NCBI GenBank assembly: GCA_963663665.2
Contig: CAXXKP010000001.1
Span: 806,001-870,000 of the forward strand
Reading direction: 5' to 3'
Source: SABI01 sp963663665
GTDB lineage: Bacteria > Spirochaetota > Spirochaetia > Sphaerochaetales > Sphaerochaetaceae
Length of the DNA: 64,000 nucleotides
Shown here in pieces: positions 33,274 to 40,693 of the stretch. Below the pieces are notes generated by a model that made no database searches, was not told where the DNA came from, and was given only the letters and a program-made list of their open reading frames with translations. Position 1 is the stretch's first letter, and each line of letters begins with the position of its first letter. A program made the position numbers and the translations under genes.

Positions 33274-35281
33274 ATTGTTTTAGCTCCTCAGGAGATAGTT
33301 GACTTCTTGAAATTTGTTGGTAGACACTACATGTTTTCATCAATTGTTTATGTGTACCCATACCCACCATCTCTCCTTCATCAAGTACTATGATATTATC
33401 ACTGTGCATAATAGAGGAGATTCTTTGTCCAACTATGAGAATTGTAGATTCATGAACCTTTTGTTTCAATTGAGTTCTTAACTCTACTTCAGTTCTAAAA
33501 TCGAGTGCAGAGAAACTATCATCGAATAGTAATATAGGACTTTTCGTTGCAATAGCTCGAGCAATACTGATTCGTTGTCTTTGCCCTCCAGATACATTTG
33601 CTCCGTTTTGGGTGATAGTACTCTCATATTGTTCATCTTTTTCCATAATAAACTCATGTGCTTGTGCAATGTGAGCAGCTTCAAATACTGCCTCTTCACT
33701 TACATTTCTCTCTCCAAAAGCTATATTACTTTTTATTGTCCCTTTAAAGAGGTTTCCAACTTGGCTAACATATCCGATTGTGCTTCGTAGGTCATGTAGA
33801 GAGAGCTCTTTAATATCGACACCGTCAATGAGGACAGAGCCAATACTCGGATCAATAAAGCGAGGAATAAGCTGCAGGATGGTTGACTTTCCGCTACCCG
33901 TTGAACCGATAATCGCTGTAATTGTTCCAGGCTTACAGGTAAAATTAAGATTTTTAATTGCCTCTGACTCTGCTTTAGGATAAGAAAAGGAGACGTTTCT
34001 GAATTCAACAGTTTTGTGCTGCGTTGGAGGAAGAAATTTTACATTTTTCTTGTCTTTAATTGTTACCTCAGTGTTAAGAACTTCTTCTATTCTTTTACCT
34101 GAAACAGAAGAACGTGGAATGATAATACTTAACATTGTAATCATTAAGAAAGAAGTAATAATAATCATACTATATTGAATAAATGCCATCATATCTCCAA
34201 CTTGCATAGTCCCATGAGAGATGTTAATTCCACCAACCCATATAATGAGAATGCTTGTAAAGTTCATGATGAGCATCATAAAAGGCATCATCGCTGACAT
34301 TGATCTGTTTACAAAAAGTGAGGTAGCTGTGAGGTTTTCATTTGTTTCTTTAAATCTTTTCTTTTCATAATCTTGATTTGAGAAGGCTCTTATAACACTC
34401 AATCCTTTTAAGGTATCCCTTACAATAGAGTTAATCTTATCAACTAATGTTTGAAGAAGGGTGAATTTAGGCATTACTAAGCGGAACATTACAATAACAA
34501 TTACGAAAATCAGACTTACTGCAAGACCAATAATCCAAGTCATTGAGTTATTGGTAGTAAGGATACGTATAATTCCCCCGATAGCCATGAGAGGAGCAAA
34601 AAATACGATTCTTAAGATCATGACTAGAGACTGTTGGATTTGTTGGACATCATTTGTGCTTCGTGTGATGAGAGATGCGGTTGAAAAGTGATCTATTTCA
34701 TTTTGATGGAATGTAAGCACTTTTTTGAATATCTCTCCTCTTAAATGCTTCCCTGTAGTTGCAGCTGTACGGGAGGCGAAGAAAGAGACCATAATAGAGA
34801 ATAGAGCACTGATTAGTGATATCCCTACCATCGTCAAACCTTTAGAAAGAATGTAACTCTGTTGAATTGCTAGTACATCTATCCCAGCTTTTTCGTATTC
34901 TTGTTTAACTCCAAGAATGGCAGAAACATATTGTTTCTTAGGATCATCTGTTTTTTTAACTTGGGATAGATACGAGAGGAATATTGGATTAAGTTGAGCG
35001 GTTTTATTTGTTAAAGTATAATACAAATCTTGTTGAGTATAAGAAGTTTGGATGAGTTCTTTTTCTTGTTGAGTGAGTGAATTGATAAGTAGATTATACC
35101 CTTCATTACTGAGATATGATGGGACAACACTCTCAATTCCTCCTTGTTGAATTCCAATATTTACGATTGATGATGTATAAAAGGGGAGGGCTAGATCGCA
35201 CACCACTTTTACGACAAGGAGGAGTATAATAATAAATACTCCTTTATATGATTTTTTCAAATATTTAAGAATTAATGACAC
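33266..35281 (-). CDS. heterodimeric ABC exporter subunit with a degenerate ATP site
   Basis: A 671-residue half-transporter with a large extracellular insertion between helices 1 and 2 (about residues 38-135). The ATPase domain has Walker A GSTGSGKSTI and an intact signature VSGGQRQRI. The Walker B is LLFDDSFSALD (Asp replacing the catalytic Glu) and the switch His is Gln (LIVGQRISS). These are the marks of the non-hydrolysing site of asymmetric exporters. It pairs with 31423-33273, whose complementary changes fit. The gene overlaps marR upstream by 10 nt, so the three form one operon. Confidence 0.9.
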   Translation of the reverse strand: MSLILKYLKKSYKGVFIIILLLVVKVVCDLALPFYTSSIVNIGIQQGGIESVVPSYLSNEGYNLLINSLTQQEKELIQTSYTQQDLYYTLTNKTAQLNPIFLSYLSQVKKTDDPKKQYVSAILGVKQEYEKAGIDVLAIQQSYILSKGLTMVGISLISALFSIMVSFFASRTAATTGKHLRGEIFKKVLTFHQNEIDHFSTASLITRSTNDVQQIQQSLVMILRIVFFAPLMAIGGIIRILTTNNSMTWIIGLAVSLIFVIVIVMFRLVMPKFTLLQTLVDKINSIVRDTLKGLSVIRAFSNQDYEKKRFKETNENLTATSLFVNRSMSAMMPFMMLIMNFTSILIIWVGGINISHGTMQVGDMMAFIQYSMIIITSFLMITMLSIIIPRSSVSGKRIEEVLNTEVTIKDKKNVKFLPPTQHKTVEFRNVSFSYPKAESEAIKNLNFTCKPGTITAIIGSTGSGKSTILQLIPRFIDPSIGSVLIDGVDIKELSLHDLRSTIGYVSQVGNLFKGTIKSNIAFGERNVSEEAVFEAAHIAQAHEFIMEKDEQYESTITQNGANVSGGQRQRISIARAIATKSPILLFDDSFSALDFRTEVELRTQLKQKVHESTILIVGQRISSIMHSDNIIVLDEGEMVGMGTHKQLMKTCSVYQQISRSQLSPEELKQYE

Positions 35282-35730
35282 GTGATATGTTCTCCATTTC
35301 TCTCTCTTAAGAGATTTTCTTTCATTGCTTGAGCTACTTTCTCAAAGTGGATGAGATCTTCTTGAGGGATTCCCTCCTTCATCAAATCTTCAATATGAGA
35401 GGCTTTTTCTTTTCCTTCTTTTAATAAATTGAGACCTTTCTTGCTAATAGTGACAATAACCATTCTTTTATCAAGTGGTTCAGTAATCCTCTCTATATAG
35501 CCAGAATCTTCTAGTTTAACAATTATCTGGTTGACAGAAGAGGGTTTTATATAGAGTTTCTTCCCAATTTCTTTTTGATGTAGACCTTCCTTGTGTTTAG
35601 CGAGTATGTTTAATACATGGAATTGACCTGGGTACATATCGATTGATGCGAGGAATTGGTGCATCAGTTGAAATTGAATTTTACTCAATTGAATGATGAG
35701 AGACATCTCTTGTTCACACGTGGAATGCAT
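35272..35730 (-). CDS. MarR-family regulator of the exporter operon
   Basis: A 152-residue winged-helix dimer. The DNA-binding part shows LHQKEIGKKLYIKPSSVNQIIVKLEDSGYIERI and the wing PLDKRMVIVTISKKG (about 55-108), with helical dimerisation ends. MarR proteins usually repress their own operon and let go when a toxic ligand binds. A near-perfect palindrome 17 bp upstream of its start supports autoregulation. The ATG has AAGGAG 9 nt before it. Genes for the exporter subunits follow with overlaps. Confidence 0.9.
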   Translation of the reverse strand: MHSTCEQEMSLIIQLSKIQFQLMHQFLASIDMYPGQFHVLNILAKHKEGLHQKEIGKKLYIKPSSVNQIIVKLEDSGYIERITEPLDKRMVIVTISKKGLNLLKEGKEKASHIEDLMKEGIPQEDLIHFEKVAQAMKENLLRERNGEHITCH

Positions 35731-35746
35731 ATAGGTAAACTCCTTA

Positions 35747-35766
35747 TTAATTAGGTACCTAACTAA
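35747..35766 (-). promoter_or_regulatory. MarR operator
   Basis: A near-perfect 20-bp palindrome whose core TTAGGTACCTAA (35751-35762) is perfect; it extends as TTAATTAGG and CCTAACTAA. It lies directly upstream of the marR ribosome site. Confidence 0.7.
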
Positions 35767-35839
35767 CTCAAAATACTATATCACTCTCAAATTATAGATG
35801 CAATAGGCGTGAAATACTTTTTTTTCTCTTGTACATTAA

Positions 35840-35872
35840 AAAAGCTGTACCATTTCAGTTAGTACAGCTTTT
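35840..35872. terminator. terminator between psp and marR units
   Basis: AAAAGCTGTAC (35840-35850) and GTACAGCTTTT (35862-35872) form an 11-bp stem. Read on the minus strand it ends in TTTTTT after the psp genes. Confidence 0.85.
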
Positions 35873-35890
35873 GATTTGTATATCTATTCT

Positions 35891-36250
35891 TTATTTATCA
35901 TCATCTTCATGAAAACGTTTATCCCAATCATGCTCTTTGTTGAATATAGATTCTTCCATGCTTTCAACTTTTTTTTTCAATTTCTCAAAAGTTTCATGAA
36001 GCGTATCTTTCGATTCATAATGATACTCTTCTTCTTTATCAAAGCTTGCCATTCGTCTTGTTGGTTCAAGAGGAAGAATAAGGGCGACGATGGCATAAAT
36101 TAGAATGCCAGGAAATACGCCTGTTACGAGTATTGATATCCCAACTATGAGTCTGAGGGTGTCAGCTGGGAGATCTTTCCAATCAGCAATCCCTTGGCAG
36201 ACTCCAAACACTTTGCCGTTCCTTGAACGATATAGTCTATTACTTGCCAT
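35891..36250 (-). CDS. PspC-domain membrane protein
   Basis: A 119-residue protein with the PspC domain at the N-terminus (LYRSRNGKVFGVCQGIADW, then a helical pair GISILVTGVFPGILIYAIVALILP, about 35-60). A charged C-terminal coiled-coil tail (about 80-119) ends in Asp/Lys. PspC is an inner-membrane sensor in the phage-shock response. It is the last gene of pspA-pspB-like-pspC, 6 nt after its neighbour. The tail resembles PspA/PspB coiled coils and may bind them. Confidence 0.88.
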   Translation of the reverse strand: MASNRLYRSRNGKVFGVCQGIADWKDLPADTLRLIVGISILVTGVFPGILIYAIVALILPLEPTRRMASFDKEEEYHYESKDTLHETFEKLKKKVESMEESIFNKEHDWDKRFHEDDDK

Positions 36251-36256
36251 ATGCTC

Positions 36257-36457
36257 TTACCTATCCTTTGATTGATTCTTTCTAAATATAATTTCTAAGT
36301 TTTCGATTCTTCTCGCTAAATCACGTATTCCCTGTTCAAGTTCGTCATTCGGCTTGTTTTTCTTAGCTTTATGTTCATGACTTGTTTTGATAATCCAAGC
36401 AACAAAAATGAACGGAGTAACAATCGAAACTATTGCAATTAGTGTTTCACCAAACAT
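36257..36457 (-). CDS. PspB-like small membrane protein
   Basis: A 66-residue protein: one membrane helix (TLIAIVSIVTPFIFVAWII, about 5-23), a Lys-rich stretch and a coiled coil (LEQGIRDLARRIENLEIIF, about 40-58). Size, topology and position between pspA and pspC match PspB, although direct similarity is weak. Its ATG shares a base with the pspA stop (TAATG type), so they are coupled. A role in relaying membrane stress to PspA/PspF is inferred from the family. Confidence 0.65.
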   Translation of the reverse strand: MFGETLIAIVSIVTPFIFVAWIIKTSHEHKAKKNKPNDELEQGIRDLARRIENLEIIFRKNQSKDR

Positions 36458-37095
36458 TATTTTTGACTCTTTCCTTTTCCCTCTTGAGCTCTGAGGGCTT
36501 CAAGTTCTGCATCAATTTCGTCCATCTCTTCAAGATTTGAAAATTCCTTATCTAATGTAGAATTATGACTAGTTGATCCCATTTTTTCAAGGTGTTCATC
36601 AATTGAATTGAACCGATAATCGAAGTCATTTTCTTGGTGTGTATGAACTTTACTCTCAGGTCTCACCTCTTTCTTAGAGATATTCTGATATTTCGCTCGT
36701 ACAGAACTCAATTTTTCTTCAACCTTTCTAATATTCTCTTTACATGATGCAATCATCGTTTCTTTATCTTTGAAATCTTCTTGTAACTTCTCTAACTCTT
36801 GTATCGTTTGGTTTTTCATCACAAGAGCCTCTCGTGCTAAATCTTCTCTGTTCTTTGAGAGGGCAAGTTTTGCTCGTTCAACCCATCTTGTCACAGCAGG
36901 CTCTACTTCGCTAATATTACGCTCAATTTTCTTTTGAGCTGCAATGATTAATGCACATGAGCTCTTAAGTTCGATTAAAGTATCTTCCATCTCACTCATC
37001 ATCAGTTTAATCATTTTCTCTGGGTCTTCTGCTTTATCAAGTAATGAATTGATATTTGCGTTTACTATGTCTAGAAATCTTGAAAACACTCCCAT
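36457..37095 (-). CDS. pspA: phage-shock protein A (PspA/IM30), copy 1
   Basis: A 212-residue coiled-coil protein: N-terminal amphipathic helix (MGVFSRFLDIVNANINSL), then the PspA signature DKAEDPEKMIKLMMSEME and long heptad helices (about 25-150), with an acidic end. PspA binds stressed membranes and holds PspF in check. AAGGAG precedes the ATG. A -24/-12 sigma-54 promoter lies upstream. The second copy at 38301 shares the same signature (DKFENPEKMVRYMVREIE), suggesting division of tasks. Confidence 0.93.
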   Translation of the reverse strand: MGVFSRFLDIVNANINSLLDKAEDPEKMIKLMMSEMEDTLIELKSSCALIIAAQKKIERNISEVEPAVTRWVERAKLALSKNREDLAREALVMKNQTIQELEKLQEDFKDKETMIASCKENIRKVEEKLSSVRAKYQNISKKEVRPESKVHTHQENDFDYRFNSIDEHLEKMGSTSHNSTLDKEFSNLEEMDEIDAELEALRAQEGKGKSQK

Positions 37096-37148
37096 ATTAT
37101 TCTCCTTTGCCGAATGGCACGTTATGATTTGTTATACATACAATGTAA

Positions 37149-37165
37149 TGCATTTAGTATGCCAA
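37149..37165 (-). promoter_or_regulatory. sigma-54 promoter of pspA copy 1
   Basis: On the minus strand TTGGCATACTAAATGCAT: GG and GC separated by exactly 10 nt, the -24/-12 spacing. The promoter of the second pspA has TTGGCACACTCTATGCAT, nearly identical. Confidence 0.85.
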
Positions 37166-37237
37166 GAATAATATTCATGTGGATATCATCAATTCAATGG
37201 TTTTGGTGATGAGATTGGAAGATCTGATCAATAGTTG

Positions 37238-37252
37238 TGGTAATATTAACCA
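37238..37252. promoter_or_regulatory. candidate PspF upstream site
   Basis: TGGT-N7-ACCA lies about 107 bp upstream of the expected pspA start point and just before pspF, so it could serve as activator site for pspA and as autoregulatory site for pspF. A similar TGGT/ACCA pair is found near 39109 before the second pspA. Confidence 0.4.
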
Positions 37253-37272
37253 TATAGTGGTATATTATACCT

Positions 37273-38253
37273 ATGAGTGAAAAAAGTAATCAAGTAAATC
37301 AAAATCCTTTAGGGGAATCAGAATCTTTTATTGCGTTTCAAGAACAATTGAGCAAAGTCGCCACTATTAATAGAAGTGTCTTGATCGTAGGAGAAAGAGG
37401 AAGTGGAAAAGAAATCGCCGCTACTCGTCTCCATTATCTTTCTCAGAGGTGGCAAGCCTCACTTGTGACAGTAAACTGTGCAGCTCTTACCCCATCTCTT
37501 ATAGAAACAGAACTTTTTGGGCATGAGGCTGGAGCCTTTACAGGTGCAAGCAAAGCAAGAAAGGGGAGATTTGAAGAGGCTGATAAAGGTACACTCTTTC
37601 TTGATGAGATTGGTCTAATTCCTATTCAGGTTCAAGAAAAGATCTTACGTGTAGTTGAGTATGGTTCTTTCGAAAGGGTCGGTTCCTCCATTTCTCATGA
37701 AGTTGATGTGCGAATTATTGGAGCAACAAATGCTGACCTGCCACAGTTATGTATTGATGGGAAATTCAAGGAAGATTTACTTGACCGACTGAGTTTTGAA
37801 GTTCTATTTCTTCCTCCCTTGAGAAAAAGAGGTGAAGATATTCTTTTGTTAGCACATTATTTTGCATCTAAAATGGCCTTAGAATGTGATATTGTTGAAA
37901 CTCCTCGCTTTTCTCACTCCGTAGAGAAACAACTCATCTCCTACTCATGGCCTGGGAATGTAAGGGAATTAAAGAATGTAATTGAGCGAGCTGTATACAG
38001 ATCTCATCATGCCTATATTGACGAAATAGTTATAGATCCCTTTAGTAATCCTTTTGAGAAGAGAGAAGATTTCTCATATGAAAAGACTTCTTTGCAAGAA
38101 TATGAAAATGCGAAGAAGAATCTAGACATTCATTATCTGTCTCAGTCATTAGTAGAAGCAGAAGGAAATCAAAAAATAGCCGCTTCTCTACTTGGATTAA
38201 GCTATGATCAGTTTCGAGGATTATATAGAAAGTATAAGGATCGATTAGAATAA
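37273..38253 (+). CDS. pspF: sigma-54 activator PspF
   Basis: A 326-residue AAA+ activator without an N-terminal sensor domain, as in PspF: Walker A GERGSGKE (about 43), the sigma-54 contact loop HEAGAFTGA (about 92-100), Walker B GTLFLDEIG (about 114), the Arg-finger region, and a C-terminal Fis helix-turn-helix (GNQKIAASLLGLSYDQFRGLYRKY). It activates the divergent pspA operon and probably the second pspA just downstream on the minus strand. It lacks a Shine-Dalgarno; TATATT ends 6 nt before the ATG. Confidence 0.93.
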   Translation: MSEKSNQVNQNPLGESESFIAFQEQLSKVATINRSVLIVGERGSGKEIAATRLHYLSQRWQASLVTVNCAALTPSLIETELFGHEAGAFTGASKARKGRFEEADKGTLFLDEIGLIPIQVQEKILRVVEYGSFERVGSSISHEVDVRIIGATNADLPQLCIDGKFKEDLLDRLSFEVLFLPPLRKRGEDILLLAHYFASKMALECDIVETPRFSHSVEKQLISYSWPGNVRELKNVIERAVYRSHHAYIDEIVIDPFSNPFEKREDFSYEKTSLQEYENAKKNLDIHYLSQSLVEAEGNQKIAASLLGLSYDQFRGLYRKYKDRLE

Positions 38254-38259
38254 AAAGAA

Positions 38260-38278
38260 GAGCCCTAAATAAGGGCTC
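38260..38278. terminator. terminator between pspF and pspA copy 2
   Basis: GAGCCCT, loop AAATA, AGGGCTC; a T-rich stretch follows on the minus strand, so it mainly serves pspA copy 2. Confidence 0.7.
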
Positions 38279-38300
38279 AGAAAAGGAAAAGAGGAAGAAG

Positions 38301-38963
38301 TTATTTTTTTATATCTTTTTTAAGTGCGTTGAGTTCATTCTCTATTAACTCATTTTTTTCCAAGGTAGCAAAAGTTGTCTCATTTTCTTCTTTCTTTGAA
38401 TTAAAACCAGCTACCGCAGCTTGTGCTTCAAGATTTTCAATCTTTTCTTCAAACTCGTTAAAACGGCGGCATGTTGCACTAGCATCGAGTCCTTTAAGTG
38501 TTTCCATTACCTTTTTCTTTTCTTTTGCATGGTATGCTCTTTGGATAAGCATTCTCTCTTTATCTCTAATTTCATCTCTCTTTTCTTCTAAAGCTCGTAC
38601 ATGTGTTTGCATTGAAGATATGATATTTTCCATACCTTTTTTTTCATCAATTAAGTGATTTAAATGCTTTTCAACACTTTGCTTTTCCGAGATTGCCTGT
38701 CGAGCTAGGTCATCTTTTCCTTTCTCAACTGCAAGAATAGCTCGTTGTTGCCATCTGTTTCTTTCACTTTCTGTATGAGCAATTTCCTCTTCAATAACGC
38801 TAAGAGTTGCCATTTTTGCAGTTGTTGTACTTTTTGCTTCAATAATGGTCTCTTCAATTTCTCTCACCATGTAACGAACCATTTTTTCAGGATTTTCAAA
38901 TTTATCGAGCTTTGCACTGATATTTGAATTAATAATGTTCTTCATTCTTTTTATTGCTTTCAT
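38301..38963 (-). CDS. phage-shock protein A (PspA/IM30), copy 2
   Basis: A 220-residue PspA paralog with N-terminal amphipathic helix (MKAIKRMKNIINSNISAKL), the block DKFENPEKMVRYMVREIEETI and long coiled coils; it ends ENELNALKKDIKK. AGGAG precedes the ATG. It stands alone, with its own sigma-54 promoter, convergent with pspF. Compared with copy 1 it has more Ala in the last third (LEAQAAVAGFNSKKEEN). Whether it inhibits PspF or only coats membranes cannot be read from sequence. Confidence 0.9.
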   Translation of the reverse strand: MKAIKRMKNIINSNISAKLDKFENPEKMVRYMVREIEETIIEAKSTTTAKMATLSVIEEEIAHTESERNRWQQRAILAVEKGKDDLARQAISEKQSVEKHLNHLIDEKKGMENIISSMQTHVRALEEKRDEIRDKERMLIQRAYHAKEKKKVMETLKGLDASATCRRFNEFEEKIENLEAQAAVAGFNSKKEENETTFATLEKNELIENELNALKKDIKK

Positions 38964-39005
38964 TTTTTTCTCCTAATTTATGTTGGAATATTCTATATAG
39001 CTCTA

Positions 39006-39022
39006 TGCATAGAGTGTGCCAA
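39006..39022 (-). promoter_or_regulatory. sigma-54 promoter of pspA copy 2
   Basis: On the minus strand TTGGCACACTCTATGCAT, GG-N10-GC. Confidence 0.85.
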
Positions 39023-39108
39023 GTAGAAGAAGCATCTTATAAAATAATACTATAAAAGGAAATAAATAATATAGCATATTTTTTACATAGTTGTATTTGA
39101 GTGTAAAT

Positions 39109-39123
39109 GGTGAAAAATACCAT
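39109..39123. promoter_or_regulatory. possible second PspF upstream site
   Basis: TGGT followed after 6 or 7 nt by ACCA, about 120 bp upstream of the expected start point of pspA copy 2. The A-run inside makes the exact spacing uncertain in my reading. Confidence 0.3.
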
Positions 39124-39171
39124 AACATTACCTTGGTTGGAATGAGGATTGAAGCAATGAAGAGTTACTGA

Positions 39172-39200
39172 TTGCTCAATTATTCATCCCCATATAGAAT
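39172..39200 (+). promoter_or_regulatory. promoter of rsmI
   Basis: TTGCTC (39172-39177), 17-nt spacer, TAGAAT (39195-39200), then AGAGGC and the ATG. AGAGG could be a weak ribosome site, but it would lie at the very transcript start. Confidence 0.5.
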
Positions 39201-39206
39201 AGAGGC

Positions 39207-39902
39207 ATGAGCACTTTATATATAATTGCAACTCCGATTGGGAATCTTGAAGATATCACCTATCGAGCGGTTTCAACATTACAAGCAGTTGATGTGATAG
39301 CGTGTGAAGACACACGGGTTACTATTCGACTTTTACAACACTATGGGATTCAAAAACGTCTCATTGCAACTCATGCACACAATGAGAAAGCATCTGCTGC
39401 TGGTATCGTAAAATTGCTTGAAGAGGGTAACGATGTTGCTTTTGTCTCTGATGCAGGAACACCTGGAATTAGTGATCCAGGAGCTCATTTAGTTGAAGCT
39501 GTTCGTGGTGCAGGATTATCTGTCATACCGATTCCCGGAGTTTCTGCTGTTGCAACAGCGGTTTCTGTTGCTGGTTTAATGGGGAAGACATTTACCTTTG
39601 AAGGTTTTGTGAGTGTGAAATCAGGAAAGAGAACTAAGAGATTACAAGAACTAATTTCACGAGATGAAGCTTTCTTTCTCTATGAATCTCCCTTTCGACT
39701 CTTAAAACTTCTGAGTGCAATCGTAGAGATAGATCCTACTCGAATAATTATGGTCGGTCGAGAGATGACAAAAACTTTTGAGGAATTTGTTAAAGGAACC
39801 TCTTCAAAGGTTTTTTCTATTTTTAGTGAAAGGGATTCTATTAAGGGTGAGTGTGTTGTCTGTGTCTATCCTTTAAAGAGTGGAGAGGTAGAATTAGATT
39901 GA
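39207..39902 (+). CDS. rsmI: 16S rRNA C1402 2'-O-methyltransferase RsmI
   Basis: A 231-residue SAM enzyme of the tetrapyrrole-methylase fold. Typical blocks: LYIIATPIGNLEDITYRAVSTL (start), ACEDTRVT, LIATHAHNE, VAFVSDAGTPGISDPG, PIPGVSAV and FEGFV. It modifies the decoding site of 16S rRNA together with RsmH. The next gene starts at TTG inside the rsmI stop (TTGA), so the two are coupled. Confidence 0.94.
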   Translation: MSTLYIIATPIGNLEDITYRAVSTLQAVDVIACEDTRVTIRLLQHYGIQKRLIATHAHNEKASAAGIVKLLEEGNDVAFVSDAGTPGISDPGAHLVEAVRGAGLSVIPIPGVSAVATAVSVAGLMGKTFTFEGFVSVKSGKRTKRLQELISRDEAFFLYESPFRLLKLLSAIVEIDPTRIIMVGREMTKTFEEFVKGTSSKVFSIFSERDSIKGECVVCVYPLKSGEVELD

Positions 39903-40693
39903 TTACTATAAAGAAACTTCTCTCTCTTAATGAGGATACAAAGCTTAGAAAGATTCTTCGTCTTTTAGAGGAGTTTTCTAGAAATCGTAATCTTGATCCA
40001 CTCTATCTTATCAGCTTGGTTGAGATAATTATCTCGAGCGAAGATTCCGTAATTCATAAAGAAACTAAAGACAAAGCGGTGTTGTTTCTTTCTTCTATCA
40101 CAAAAGAAAGTGATTGTGATGTATGGATATTACAAGATTTCATTTTCTTGCTTAAAAATGATCTAAACATCTCGTTGGGTGACTGGGATTTTGTTGATAA
40201 TGAGAACCAATTAGATGTAAGTAAAAGAAGTATATTCCCCATCTCAGTTGTATTAGATAGGATTAGAAGTCCTTTTAATGTGGGTTCGATGTTTAGAACT
40301 TCTGATAGTTTTGGAGTTGAAAAAATTTTACTGACTACTCCTTGTGCGGATGTTGAGCATCCTAGAACTCTTCGGAGCGCTGCCGGGTGTACAAAAAGTG
40401 TTCCTTATACTACCGGATCCCCAGTAACAATCCTTAAAGAAATCAGAGATAAACCAGTCTTTGCACTTGAATTGGGAGGAGATGATATAAGTTCTTTCTC
40501 ATTTCCTCGTCACGGAGTGATGGTTGTAGGGAGTGAAGAACTTGGTGTCTCTGGAGATCTTCTTTCTCTTGCAAAATCTTCTCTAGGGGTTGTCTCTATT
40601 CCACTATTTGGAACGAAAGGTTCGTTGAATGTTTCAACAGCGTTCGCTATAGCAATGTATAATTGGGTAATGGCAATAAAAAAGAACTTTTAA
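39899..40693 (+). CDS. SpoU-family (TrmH-like) RNA 2'-O-methyltransferase
   Basis: A 264-residue protein: an N-terminal helical part (about 1-105) without clear homology, then a SPOUT knot domain with VVLDRIRSPFNVGSMFRTSDSFGVEKILL (motif 1, Asn-Arg), GVMVVGSEELGVS (motif 2, Glu) and VSIPLFGTKGSLNVSTAFAIAMY (motif 3, Asn). It methylates tRNA or rRNA; the target is not clear. Start TTG 39899 overlaps the rsmI stop and has GGAGAGG about 10 nt before. Its TAA shares bases with the stop of the convergent Lon-like gene. Confidence 0.85.
   Translation: MITIKKLLSLNEDTKLRKILRLLEEFSRNRNLDPLYLISLVEIIISSEDSVIHKETKDKAVLFLSSITKESDCDVWILQDFIFLLKNDLNISLGDWDFVDNENQLDVSKRSIFPISVVLDRIRSPFNVGSMFRTSDSFGVEKILLTTPCADVEHPRTLRSAAGCTKSVPYTTGSPVTILKEIRDKPVFALELGGDDISSFSFPRHGVMVVGSEELGVSGDLLSLAKSSLGVVSIPLFGTKGSLNVSTAFAIAMYNWVMAIKKNF

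Noticed and set aside
37119..37137. Second sigma-54 promoter (TGGCACG) on the plus strand toward pspF
   Set aside because: The base pair 10 nt after GG is TT, not GC, so the -12 element is missing.
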